A stretch of DNA of 63,014 nt from Acidobacteriaceae bacterium (GTDB lineage Bacteria; Acidobacteriota; Terriglobia; Terriglobales; Acidobacteriaceae). This document shows positions 1-7,956 of this stretch, piece after piece (position 1 is the stretch's first letter; each line of letters begins with the position of its first letter). Under the pieces are notes generated by a model. The model searched no databases. It was not told the origin of the DNA and was given only the letters and a program-made list of their open reading frames with translations. A program made the position numbers and the translations under genes. The stretch spans positions 1 to 63,014 of the forward strand of contig PLQW01000129.1 in assembly GCA_003160215.1 (NCBI GenBank), given 5' to 3'.

Positions 1-1
1 C

Positions 2-454
2 AAGACCAAGGAAGAGTCGAAGTTGTCGGTGCTGGAACACATTCTTCAGCCCGAACTTTACCCCGAACTTTACGGCCACATCTGCCACAAGGTTCGCATT
101 AACTATTACCCGCCACGCGGTGATAATAAAGAGGGTTGGGACAACATTGATATCTTCGGATGGCTCGGCTATCCGATGCAGATCAAGGTCGATTTCCTGT
201 GCCGCGACTCCATCCTCGCGGCTCCCCTGGTGCTCGATCTGGTGTTGTTCCTCGACCTGGCGAAGCGCTCGTCGGAGCTGCGTGGTATTGGCATTCAGGA
301 ATGGCTGAGCTTCTACTTCAAATCGCCGATGACGGCGCCAGGGTTGTATCCCGAGCATGACCTGTTCATCCAGTCCATGAAGCTGAAGAACACCCTGCGC
401 CATCTGAAGGGCGAAGAGATGATCACGCATCTGGGGCTCGAGTACTACGACTGA
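2..454 (+). CDS. ino1: Inositol-3-phosphate synthase, C-terminal part (cut by window edge)
   Basis: This is the last ~150 residues of a myo-inositol-1-phosphate synthase, which converts glucose 6-phosphate to inositol 3-phosphate with bound NAD in the cytosol. The reading frame is open to the left edge, so the true start lies outside the window; the TTG at position 23 is only an internal codon. The stretch GWDNIDIFGW followed by IKVDFLCRDS and the downstream hydrophobic helix LAAPLVLDLVLFLDLA is characteristic of the C-terminal region of the family. The protein ends LGLEYYD. Inositol phosphate is a precursor for inositol lipids or compatible solutes. The next gene is on the opposite strand, convergent. 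Confidence 0.9.
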   Translation, partial: KTKEESKLSVLEHILQPELYPELYGHICHKVRINYYPPRGDNKEGWDNIDIFGWLGYPMQIKVDFLCRDSILAAPLVLDLVLFLDLAKRSSELRGIGIQEWLSFYFKSPMTAPGLYPEHDLFIQSMKLKNTLRHLKGEEMITHLGLEYYD

Positions 455-517
455 GGCTTGATTCGGAAGCAAGGCGAGGAGATCCTCGCCTGAGTTCCTT
501 GCAACCTCCACGGCACG

Positions 518-1240
518 CTACTGGCTTGGCGGAGTCGCGGGCTTCGCCGCCGCCGGCTTGTGGGCCGCAGTTCCCGGCTTCGCTGCGGGATGACGCGGGT
601 CGATGATCTTGATGGCGATGATCTTGGGCGGGTCGTATGGCCGATCGCTGCGAGGATCGGCCGCCATGCGTGCGATCTTCTTCACCAAATTGAGGTCCTG
701 GCACTGTCCGAAGATGGTGTGCTTGCCGTTGAGGTGGGGCGTGGGAACTTCGGTGATGAAGAATTGCGAGCCGTTGGTGTTGGGCCCGCTATTGGCCATC
801 GCCAGCCGCCCGGGCTGGTCGAAGGTGAGGGAGGGACTGAACTCATCTTTGAAGCTGTATCCAGGATCACCCGATCCATTGCCTACCGGATCGCCGCCCT
901 GAATCATGAAATTTGGGATGACCCGGTGAAAGATGGTGCCGTTGTAGAGCGGCACACCCTGCATCATCTTGCCGGTCTTCGGGTCCTTCCAGGCTTTTGT
1001 CCCAGTCGCCAGCCCGATAAAGTTCGCGACAGTTAGCGGCGCTTGATCGGGGAAGAGCGTGCAAGTAATGTTGCCCGCCGTGGTTTCGATGATGGCCGTC
1101 AGTTCCTTAGGCTGGGTTGCACTCTGAACGCTTTTTTCGGTGTTCGCGTGCTGTGCCGATGTGCTGTTACCGCTTGAGGTCTGGCCCCCGGCGAAGGTAG
1201 TCAGAGTGAGACAAACAAGTGCTGCCAGTAGGTTTCGCAT
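518..1240 (-). CDS. Secreted cyclophilin-type peptidyl-prolyl cis-trans isomerase
   Basis: A 240-residue protein with an N-terminal signal peptide (MRNLLAALVCLTLTTFAGG) and a cyclophilin domain from about residue 48. The catalytic Arg lies in FHRVIPNFMIQGGD (R106, Q114) and NGSQFFIT follows at 156-163. The family catalyses cis-trans isomerisation of Xaa-Pro bonds; here it probably acts in the periplasm during protein folding. An in-frame ATG at 1267 overlaps the stop of the upstream dipeptidase gene, but the ATG at 1240 is preceded by GGGAGA at good spacing and starts the signal peptide cleanly, so it was chosen. The C-terminal tail is rich in Ala, Lys and Pro (AAKPGTAAHKPAAAKP). Probably cotranscribed with the dipeptidase gene. 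Confidence 0.9.
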   Translation of the reverse strand: MRNLLAALVCLTLTTFAGGQTSSGNSTSAQHANTEKSVQSATQPKELTAIIETTAGNITCTLFPDQAPLTVANFIGLATGTKAWKDPKTGKMMQGVPLYNGTIFHRVIPNFMIQGGDPVGNGSGDPGYSFKDEFSPSLTFDQPGRLAMANSGPNTNGSQFFITEVPTPHLNGKHTIFGQCQDLNLVKKIARMAADPRSDRPYDPPKIIAIKIIDPRHPAAKPGTAAHKPAAAKPATPPSQ

Positions 1241-1266
1241 AAGTTCTCCCGAAGTAAAGTTCTTCA

Positions 1267-2622
1267 TTACTGCTGTTGCGATTGCGCCGTGGGCACAATC
1301 TCGCGGCGCGTGTCCTGATTGGTTTCTGCCTGAATTTGCTTGGCAAGCTTCTCCACTTCGGCGAATACTCGCATGAGGTTCCCGCCGAGAATCTTATCAA
1401 GGTCGGCGGCTTTGTAGCCGCGGTCGTACAGCGCCTGCGTGATCTTGGGCAGGTCGGCGGCGGAGTCGATCCCCTGCGGCGAACAATCGATACCGTCGAA
1501 GTCAGAGCCCAGACCGACGTGGTCCACGCCCGCCACCTTCACCATGTGATCGATGTGGTCGATCAGGTCACTAAGCGGAGGCCGCGGCAACTTGACCACG
1601 AGCCGGGCCTTAGCTTCATCCAACTCCTTTTTGACCTCAGGGGTTTGCGCTTTGAGGAACAGCGACTGCACCTTCTCGTAATCCGGATCATGCTGTTCCT
1701 TAAGCTGCTTTTCGCGATCCACATACTTCTGAGAGATAAAACCGCAATAGAAATTAACCTGCGCCACGCCTCCATTGCGGGCCAGCGCGATCAGCATGTC
1801 GTCGGTCATGTTGCGCGGAGCGTTGGTGAGCTCGCGCGACGAAGAGTGCGACGCAATGACCGGCGCGCGGCTAGCCACCAGCGCCTGGAAAAAGGTGCGG
1901 TCCGCGACGTGCGAGATGTCGACCATCATGCCGAGCCGGTTCATCTCGCGCACCACCTGCCGTCCGAAGTCGGTGATGCCGTTGTGGTGCTCAACACTCT
2001 TGTCGTTAAGATCGCCGCTGGAATCGCCAAGCTCGTTGGTGTTGGACCACGTCAATGTCATATAGCGCACGCCGAGGCGGTAGTAGTCGCGCAGGATGCG
2101 GATGTCGCCTTGGATTGCGTGTCCGCCTTCAACCCCCAGCAGCGCTGCCAGTTTGTGCTGGCGGTGGGCGGCGAGAATGTCCTGTGTGCTGAAGGCCATC
2201 ATCATCTTGTCGGGATGCAGTCGCGCCTGCTCGTAAACCGAGTCAATCATGTCAAGCGCGCGCTTGGTCTCGTGGCCCTTGTTGGCTTTCGGCTCGACCC
2301 AGATGGAGAAGAACTCAGCTCCGAGATTCCCGGCTTTGATCTTGTTGAAATCCAGATAGCCAGTGCCGGCGTCTTGCGAGAGATCGAAATTCTCATCGAC
2401 GAAGCGGCCGGGGGTGTCGGCATGGGTGTCAACCACAAGCGCCGAATTGTGGATGGCACGCGCGCCATGTTCGACGCCGTGGCCCGAAATCGTTACGGCC
2501 TTCGAACTTGATTTTGTCGGGGGCGGTGCTTGCGAAGACTTCGCGGCTGGTGTTGCAGTCTGGGCAACCGCGAGGGCAGAGAAGAGCAAGGCAGAAACGA
2601 GCACCTGAGGCCGGCTTGGCAT
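1267..2622 (-). CDS. Membrane dipeptidase, peptidase family M19
   Basis: A 451-residue renal-dipeptidase family (M19) zinc hydrolase with a signal peptide (MPSRPQVLVSALLFSALAVA). The N-terminal metal ligands are visible as THAD (H67, D69), the bridging Glu in LGVEGGH (E165), further His residues in DISHV and IASHSSS, and the conserved HVGLGSDFDG near the C-terminus. The family cleaves dipeptides, including those with a C-terminal D-residue; here it is exported. A low-complexity Pro/Ser/Lys linker (residues 22-42) separates signal and catalytic domain. The gene runs into the cyclophilin gene on the same strand, suggesting a two-gene unit for extracytoplasmic protein handling. Confidence 0.93.
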   Translation of the reverse strand: MPSRPQVLVSALLFSALAVAQTATPAAKSSQAPPPTKSSSKAVTISGHGVEHGARAIHNSALVVDTHADTPGRFVDENFDLSQDAGTGYLDFNKIKAGNLGAEFFSIWVEPKANKGHETKRALDMIDSVYEQARLHPDKMMMAFSTQDILAAHRQHKLAALLGVEGGHAIQGDIRILRDYYRLGVRYMTLTWSNTNELGDSSGDLNDKSVEHHNGITDFGRQVVREMNRLGMMVDISHVADRTFFQALVASRAPVIASHSSSRELTNAPRNMTDDMLIALARNGGVAQVNFYCGFISQKYVDREKQLKEQHDPDYEKVQSLFLKAQTPEVKKELDEAKARLVVKLPRPPLSDLIDHIDHMVKVAGVDHVGLGSDFDGIDCSPQGIDSAADLPKITQALYDRGYKAADLDKILGGNLMRVFAEVEKLAKQIQAETNQDTRREIVPTAQSQQQ

Positions 2623-2670
2623 AAGCGTGATGAAGGCTCCGAGGGGGAATGATAGTCGATTGGATTGTAA

Positions 2671-3201
2671 ATGAAAGGGATGGCCAGCGTGACCGAGGGT
2701 GAGTTTATACTTCTCACAATGCCACGTGAACTCAAGCCACCCTTCAAATTCGACATCCGTGACATTATGCGGCGCTTGCAGAAGGTACCTCTCTGTGTAG
2801 ATGGGGTGACAATCACCCTCCCGTTCGTCGAAGTGTCGGTAAAACCCGACAAAGTCGAGCGCAAAGTTGCACGCGAGATCGTAATCCGTCTCGCTGATCG
2901 TCGAGTCCTCAACGCCTTCGAGTGTTGCGACAACTGTATTGACATGGCGCTAAAATCCCTCCAAGAAATTCGCGAAGTCATCGTGGAGAAGCAAGTCGAA
3001 TTGTCAGAGAAGGCCGACGGGCCGTTATACATTCTTCTCGATTCCATCCGACACGCCATTCGCCAGTTCCTCACGTTCGAGCAACGACTTCAACCAAGAA
3101 ACCGTTTTGAGACCAGGGAGATGTATTTTGGCGGTCTTGAAATGTTGCGCGCCCACATTCATCGAACGCTTCTGCAAATTTCCAAGATCGCGAAAATTTA
3201 A
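2671..3201 (+). CDS. Hypothetical protein, no recognised family
   Basis: An open frame of 176 codons. I do not recognise the family. The protein has no signal peptide or membrane segment. It is moderately basic, begins MKGMASVTEG and has a helix-rich second half containing ECCDNCIDMALKSLQ, with three Cys close together, then a region rich in Arg and His. The start could be 2671, 2683 or 2719; none has a convincing ribosome site. GC content looks lower than in neighbouring genes. It is transcribed divergently from the dipeptidase gene, whose start is only ~50 bp away. It could be an acquired gene or an over-called frame; the absence of a competing gene on the other strand favours a real CDS. 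Confidence 0.55.
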   Translation: MKGMASVTEGEFILLTMPRELKPPFKFDIRDIMRRLQKVPLCVDGVTITLPFVEVSVKPDKVERKVAREIVIRLADRRVLNAFECCDNCIDMALKSLQEIREVIVEKQVELSEKADGPLYILLDSIRHAIRQFLTFEQRLQPRNRFETREMYFGGLEMLRAHIHRTLLQISKIAKI

Positions 3202-3396
3202 ATTCCGGGAATCACCAACCACATGAGGTACGACGGATACTGGCAGCTTGAGGCTTATGAGAAGCCAAAGTTATTGAGCAAGTAATTCAGGATTCTCGTA
3301 GATGTTGCCGATGACTTCGTAATTTTCTGGCCGCCGGGTGCCGCACACTTGTCCGCCGCAGTTGCGGACAGGGTGGGACCCAACGCTTGCCCGAAT

Positions 3397-4149
3397 TTAG
3401 GTTCGGAAGAAGTCTTTGACGGCTTGCCACATCACCTGACCGCCGACGTCGGCGATGGATTTGGTCAATGGCAATTCTTTGGGGCAGATTTCGACGCAGT
3501 TCTGCGCGTAACCGCATTCCTGGATGCCGCCGTCGCCCATCAGGGCCTTCAGCCGTTCAGTCTTGAGCGCCTTGCCGGTGGGATGCGAGTTGAAGAGCCG
3601 GACCTGCGCGATGGTGGCTGCGCCCACGAAACCCGTCTTGTCGTTGAACTGCGGGCAGGCTTCCATGCAGCAGCAGCATGAGATGCAGTTGGACAGCGGA
3701 TACGCTTCTTCCTGCATTTCCGACGACTGGCGCGGGCCGGTACCAAGATCGTACGTACCGTCAACGGGAACCCATGCCTTCACGCCCTTGAGGTTTTCGA
3801 AGAGCACGCTGCGGTCTACCGCAAGGTCGCGAACGATGGGAAACTTGGAGAACGGCTCCAGCGTGATGGGCTGCTTCAAGTTGGCCACCAGAGCCGAGCA
3901 CGCCATCTTCGCCTGACCGTTGATGAGCATGGCGCACGAGCCGCAGATCTCTTCCAGGCAGTTGGAATCGTAGGTGACCGGCGTGGTGGGCTTGCCCTGC
4001 CGCGTGACCGGGTTGGCCGCAATGTCCATGAGCGCTGAAGTGACGTTCATGCCGGGACGATATTGCAGCTCGAATTCCTCCCAGTACGGTTTGGACTCGG
4101 GAGTTTGCTGGCGTTTAATTTTGAAGATAACAGTTTTAGAATTCGCCAT
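3397..4149 (-). CDS. sdhB: Succinate dehydrogenase iron-sulfur subunit
   Basis: A 250-residue SdhB/FrdB protein carrying three Fe-S clusters that pass electrons from the flavoprotein to the membrane cytochrome b. The [2Fe-2S] ligands are C64, C69, C72 and C84 (SNCLEEICGSC). The [4Fe-4S]/[3Fe-4S] domain shows C155, C158, C161 and C165 in the run CISCCCCMEACP and C212, C218 and C222 in ECGYAQNCVEICP. It is last in the minus-strand order sdhC-sdhA-sdhB, typical of B-type complexes. About 137 bp separate it from sdhA's start-side neighbour, filled with heptad-like repeats. Confidence 0.96.
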   Translation of the reverse strand: MANSKTVIFKIKRQQTPESKPYWEEFELQYRPGMNVTSALMDIAANPVTRQGKPTTPVTYDSNCLEEICGSCAMLINGQAKMACSALVANLKQPITLEPFSKFPIVRDLAVDRSVLFENLKGVKAWVPVDGTYDLGTGPRQSSEMQEEAYPLSNCISCCCCMEACPQFNDKTGFVGAATIAQVRLFNSHPTGKALKTERLKALMGDGGIQECGYAQNCVEICPKELPLTKSIADVGGQVMWQAVKDFFRT

Positions 4150-4160
4150 TTTCGCTTTTA

Positions 4161-4281
4161 CGCTCTTCGCTCTTCGGGCCTTTAGCTCTTAGCTGCTAGC
4201 CGCTAGCAACCGGCGGCGCAGCAAATGCCAAGTACGAATTGCGACTTAAGAACTTGAATCTCGAAACTCGAAACTAGCCCC
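4161..4281. repeat. Degenerate 7-bp tandem repeats between sdhA and sdhB
   Basis: From 4161 the sequence falls into 7-bp units: CGCTCTT, CGCTCTT, CGGGCCT, TTAGCTC, TTAGCTG, CTAGCCG, CTAGCAA. On the far side two exact units TCGAAAC (4261-4274) precede TAGCCCC. It separates sdhA from sdhB and resembles the clearer heptad elements near 29.0, 49.6 and 53.3 kb. Confidence 0.55.
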
Positions 4282-4286
4282 TGCCT

Positions 4287-6074
4287 TTACGTCGCCGCGT
4301 CGTAGCGCCGCGGACGGGGCTTGATCAGCGACGTGTCCACCTGCTCAAACTCGAAGCGTGGTTCATCGGCGTCGGCCGCGAAATATGCCTTCGTAGTTTT
4401 CAGCCAGTTCGCATCATCGCGCTCCGGGAAGTCCGGCTTGTAATGCGCGCCCCGCGACTCGTCGCGCATGGCCGCTCCCTGCGCAATTACCCGGGCCAAC
4501 TGCAGCATGTTGTAAAGCTGCCGCGTAAACACGAACGACGTATTGGCCCACATCGAGCGGTCGCTCAGGTTCACATGACGATAACGCTCGAGCAGCTCCA
4601 CCAGCTTGGCATCGGTCTCGCGAATGTTCTTGTTGTAACGGATGACCGTGCAATTCTTGGTCATGGTCTCGCCAAGCTCGCGCCACAGCAGGAACGGATT
4701 CTCGGCGCCATCGTTCTTCAGCAGGTGGGCGTTGATCTCTTCCTGCCGCTTCCGCTCCGAATCGTGAACGTGATGCGCCGGGGTGCGGCCGCTCTTAATG
4801 ACGTTACGCGCATAGTTGACCGCATTCGGTCCAGAGACGAATCCGGCATAGATGCACGACAGCAGCGAATTCGCGCCCAGGCGGTTGGCACCATGGTACT
4901 GATACTCGCATTCGCCCGCTGCGTAGAGGCCCTCGATATTCGTGCGCTGCTCAAAGTCCACCCACAGGCCACCCATGGTGTAGTGCACGCCGGGGAATAT
5001 CTTCATCGGCGTGTCCCGCGGATCGTCGCCCACAAACTTCTCGTAGATCTCGAGGATGCCTTCGAGCTTGCGATCAAGGGTGGCGCGGTCGATGTGCGTC
5101 AGATCGAGATAGACCATCGGCTGCCCATCGAGGCCAAGGTGGTATTCGTAAACCACTTTGTGGATGGCACGGGTCGCGATGTCGCGCGGCACCAGGTTGC
5201 CATACTTGGGGTACCACTCTTCCAGGAAGTACCAGCGCTCGCCCTCTGGAATGCTTTTGGGATCGCGCTTGTCGCCCGCTTGCTTGGGTACCCAGACACG
5301 GCCGCCTTCGCCGCGGGCCGACTCGGACATGAGCCGCAGCTTGTCTTCGCCGGGGATGCAGGTAGGGTGTACCTGGATGAACTCTCCATTGGCGTAGTAC
5401 GCCCCTTGCTGATAAAGCGCCGACTGCGCCGATCCGGTACAGACCACGGAATTTGTGGACTTGCCAAATATGGCGCCGACGCCGCCGGTAGCAATGATTA
5501 CTGCCTCAGCCGGGAACGTCTTCACGGCCATGCTGCGGAGATCTATGGCGCAGATGCCCTGGCAGACGCGCTGGTCATCGATCACCGCGGAGAGGAACTC
5601 CCAGGCTTCGTACTTGGTGACTTTGCCTTCGGCCTCGTAGCGGCGCACCTGCTCGTCGAGCGCATAGAGGAGTTGCTGCCCGGTCGTAGCGCCGGCAAAC
5701 GCGGTGCGGTTGTAAAGCGTGCCTCCGAACCGGCGGAAGTCGAGCAGCCCTTCGGGCGTGCGGTTGAAGGGAACGCCCATGCGGTCGAGCAGGTCGATGA
5801 TGCTGGGCGCGGCCTCGCACATAGCCTTTACCGGTGGCTGGTTCGCGAGGAAGTCGCCGCCGTAGATGCTGTCGTCGAAGTGCTGCCAGGTGGAGTCGCC
5901 TTCACCCTTCAGGTTCTTCGCGGCGTTGATGCCGCCCTGCGCGCACACGGAGTGGGACCGCTTGACCGGGACGATGGAGAAGAGGTCTACATGACCTCCC
6001 ATCTCGGCAATCTTGATGGTGGCTGAGAGACCTGCCAGCCCGCCACCCACAACAATGATCTTAGGATGAGACAT
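4287..6074 (-). CDS. sdhA: Succinate dehydrogenase flavoprotein subunit
   Basis: A 595-residue SdhA/FrdA flavoprotein that oxidises succinate to fumarate in the citric-acid cycle and respiratory chain. The N-terminal dinucleotide fold GGGLAGLSA (10-18) binds FAD, and His41 in RSHSVCAQGG is the expected covalent FAD attachment. Substrate-site elements follow, including HPTCIPG, SARGEGGRVW, and the C-terminal HYTMGGLWVD and GANRLGANSLLS segments. The long form and SHSVCAQGGINAA signature match the B-type (Bacillus/Wolinella-like) complexes that use a single diheme membrane subunit. It lies 70 bp downstream of sdhC, same strand. A 527-codon frame on the opposite strand is a high-GC shadow. Confidence 0.97.
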   Translation of the reverse strand: MSHPKIIVVGGGLAGLSATIKIAEMGGHVDLFSIVPVKRSHSVCAQGGINAAKNLKGEGDSTWQHFDDSIYGGDFLANQPPVKAMCEAAPSIIDLLDRMGVPFNRTPEGLLDFRRFGGTLYNRTAFAGATTGQQLLYALDEQVRRYEAEGKVTKYEAWEFLSAVIDDQRVCQGICAIDLRSMAVKTFPAEAVIIATGGVGAIFGKSTNSVVCTGSAQSALYQQGAYYANGEFIQVHPTCIPGEDKLRLMSESARGEGGRVWVPKQAGDKRDPKSIPEGERWYFLEEWYPKYGNLVPRDIATRAIHKVVYEYHLGLDGQPMVYLDLTHIDRATLDRKLEGILEIYEKFVGDDPRDTPMKIFPGVHYTMGGLWVDFEQRTNIEGLYAAGECEYQYHGANRLGANSLLSCIYAGFVSGPNAVNYARNVIKSGRTPAHHVHDSERKRQEEINAHLLKNDGAENPFLLWRELGETMTKNCTVIRYNKNIRETDAKLVELLERYRHVNLSDRSMWANTSFVFTRQLYNMLQLARVIAQGAAMRDESRGAHYKPDFPERDDANWLKTTKAYFAADADEPRFEFEQVDTSLIKPRPRRYDAAT

Positions 6075-6143
6075 GATGATCTTTACGCAAATTTATGAAT
6101 ACGGCCGAAGCCGCCGGTCCTTGAATCCCGGGTCCTGGTACTT

Positions 6144-6872
6144 CTAGTCGTGCTCGACCCAGGGGACTTGAGCGGCCGGCGTTCGTACAAAGCCCGTTAT
6201 TGTCCAAAGTCCAATGCCGATGAGCACAAGTGCCAAAGCAGTGCAAACGTAGCCGAACTTGCGGCGCGCGTTATCGCCGGTCGTCAAACCCCACTTGGCC
6301 GCAAACAGCCAAACACCGTAAGCGAAATGCCACGACGCGGCAACGATTCCGATGACGTAGAAGGCGATCGTCCACGGACTCTGGAAGTCGAACCACACTT
6401 TCGAGAATGCGTTCTGATAGCCGCCACCCATCAGGTGCACACCGAGGAACCGCAGATCGATGACGTGGTACGCGATATAGATGAAGGCGATAATCCCGGT
6501 CCAGCGCTGTGAGGTGTAAAGCCAATTGCCGCTCCAGGGATATTCGCCGACATTCGAATCGCCCTTGTACCAGATGTACAAGCCGTAGATCCCGTGATAC
6601 AGCAGCGGCAGAAAGATGAACACCCATTCCAGCACGTGCACGAACGGCAGGCTGGTGAGGAACTTCACCTGATCGTTGTAGGCCTGAACGCCCTTGCTCG
6701 CTTCCGAGTTGGAAATGAAGTGTTCAATCAGGAAAGCGCCGATGGGCACAATGCCGGAGAGCGAATGCAGTCGGCGTAAAACAAAAGAGTAGCCCTGGCC
6801 GGCGCGCAGTGGAGCCACTCCCTTCTTAATTCGAGCGGAACTTGTATCGATAGAACTGGCTGAAGAAGCCAC
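6144..6872 (-). CDS. sdhC: Succinate dehydrogenase cytochrome b subunit (B-type)
   Basis: A 242-residue integral membrane protein with about five hydrophobic helices that anchors SdhAB, binds two hemes and delivers electrons to quinone. Candidate heme-ligand His residues sit in RRLHSLSG, LIEHFISN, LLYHGIYG, AYHVIDLR and SWHFAYG, the spacing expected of the single-subunit B-type cytochrome b (SdhC/FrdC). There is no separate SdhD, consistent with this class. The ATG at 6872 is preceded by AAGGAG at 8 nt, and a sigma70-like promoter lies upstream (6917-6946). It is the first gene of the sdhCAB operon. Confidence 0.94.
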   Translation of the reverse strand: MASSASSIDTSSARIKKGVAPLRAGQGYSFVLRRLHSLSGIVPIGAFLIEHFISNSEASKGVQAYNDQVKFLTSLPFVHVLEWVFIFLPLLYHGIYGLYIWYKGDSNVGEYPWSGNWLYTSQRWTGIIAFIYIAYHVIDLRFLGVHLMGGGYQNAFSKVWFDFQSPWTIAFYVIGIVAASWHFAYGVWLFAAKWGLTTGDNARRKFGYVCTALALVLIGIGLWTITGFVRTPAAQVPWVEHD

Positions 6873-6916
6873 GAAGCCAACTCCTTATGAATGCGGAGCG
6901 AATCAGCAAACCTAGC

Positions 6917-6946
6917 ATTATCAATTTCGCCGAGTGCGTAAGTCAA
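6917..6946 (-). promoter_or_regulatory. Sigma70-like promoter of sdhCAB
   Basis: On the minus strand TTGACT (6946-6941) is followed after 18 bp by GATAAT (6922-6917), about 45 bp upstream of the sdhC start. The match to the -35/-10 consensus is good; activity is inferred. Confidence 0.6.
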
Positions 6947-7049
6947 GAAAACCCCAGACGCGCTTTGCCGCCAGCGAAAAGTCTGAGGCGGGCGCACTCT
7001 CCGGCCGATAAGCGAGGTTCAGGATAGCTGCTGCGATGGCGAAATACTC

Positions 7050-7063
7050 GTGATGTGTATCAC
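7050..7063. promoter_or_regulatory. Possible Crp/Fnr-family operator upstream of sdhC
   Basis: Perfect palindrome GTGATGTGTATCAC, i.e. GTGA-N6-TCAC, the core layout of Crp/Fnr-type sites. It lies between rdgB and sdhC, roughly 105-145 bp upstream of the proposed sdhC promoter, which is farther than usual for direct activation. The same core occurs upstream of cydA at 33621-33636. Confidence 0.4.
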
Positions 7064-7089
7064 AACGTCTTATGACGACGTGATCCGGG

Positions 7090-7737
7090 TCACCGGTCCG
7101 TGTGCGGGTGTTGTTCATGGCTTTCGTCCTCCCACGCGAGGAACGCCCGAAACGCCGCGCCTCGGTGGCTATAGAGGGCTTTCTCCTCGGCGGTCAGTTC
7201 GGCGAAGGTCTTGCCGATCTCGGGGAAGTAGAACAGCGGGTCATAGCCGAAACCGTTCGAGCCTCGCGGCGAGCGCAGGAGAATGCCTTCGGCTTTGCCC
7301 TGAAAAGTGGCCAAGGTGTGGCCGTTGCGGGCTACGGCGATAACGCAGACGAACCTGCCAGTGCGGTATTCGTCCGGAACGTCATGCAATTCGCGCAGGA
7401 GGCGCGCGTTATTGGCTTCGTCATCGGAGTTTGGCGCATGCTCTGGCGCGTTGCGCTCGTCGGCCGCATAGCGTGCGGAGCGAATCCCTGGAGCGCCGCC
7501 AAGCGCATCGACTTCCAGGCCCGAGTCGTCGGCGATTACCAACTCGCCATCGGCGTATTTGCTGTATTGCTCGGCCTTCTTGCGTGCGTTGGCTTCGAAG
7601 GTCAAGCCATCTTCGATGACACCGGGCAGAGATGAGTAGCCGGCTGGTATTTCGATGCGCACATTATGGGCCGTGGCCGCTCCAACAAGGTCGCGAATTT
7701 TTCCAGGGTTGGACGTCGCAACCAGTACACGTTTCAT
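7090..7737 (-). CDS. rdgB: Non-canonical purine NTP pyrophosphatase (RdgB/HAM1)
   Basis: A 215-residue RdgB/HAM1 protein that hydrolyses ITP, dITP and XTP to monophosphates, clearing deaminated purines from the nucleotide pool. The family opening ATSNPGK is at residues 7-13, the acidic DDSGLEVDALGG motif lies mid-protein, and GSNGFGYDPLF and YSHRG mark the substrate pocket and C-terminal part. The frame could begin at 7752, but the ATG at 7737 is preceded by AGGAGG at ideal spacing, and the upstream ATG overlaps that site. A short charged tail (DESHEQHPHTDR) follows the domain. It is upstream of sdhC on the same strand, but sdhC has its own promoter. Confidence 0.95.
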   Translation of the reverse strand: MKRVLVATSNPGKIRDLVGAATAHNVRIEIPAGYSSLPGVIEDGLTFEANARKKAEQYSKYADGELVIADDSGLEVDALGGAPGIRSARYAADERNAPEHAPNSDDEANNARLLRELHDVPDEYRTGRFVCVIAVARNGHTLATFQGKAEGILLRSPRGSNGFGYDPLFYFPEIGKTFAELTAEEKALYSHRGAAFRAFLAWEDESHEQHPHTDR

Positions 7738-7956
7738 CAGCGCCTCCTGCATTCAACCTATCAGAATCGGCGCGCCACGCCGAGCCGTGCAAACATTGCT
7801 GTCTTGTCGCAATCAGAGATCAATACTTCGCATGAATTGAACATCCCCTACTGCACTTAATTCTCCTTTAACCCTCCGTTCACGCTCATTTGATTTCAGT
7901 GGAGTATCTACGCACATGAGTCCAATCTGCGGACTGAAAAGGTGAGGAGAGAGAAT

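Noticed and set aside
1276-2511. 411-codon frame opposite the dipeptidase gene
   Set aside because: Antisense shadow; the minus-strand product has a clear signal peptide and all M19 motifs.
3223-3285. Small ORF of 20 codons between the hypothetical gene and sdhB
   Set aside because: No ribosome site or relative known; too short to support.
4443-6026. Open frame of 527 codons on the plus strand opposite sdhA
   Set aside because: It is a shadow frame in GC-rich coding DNA; no family match, no ribosome site, and sdhA on the other strand is complete.
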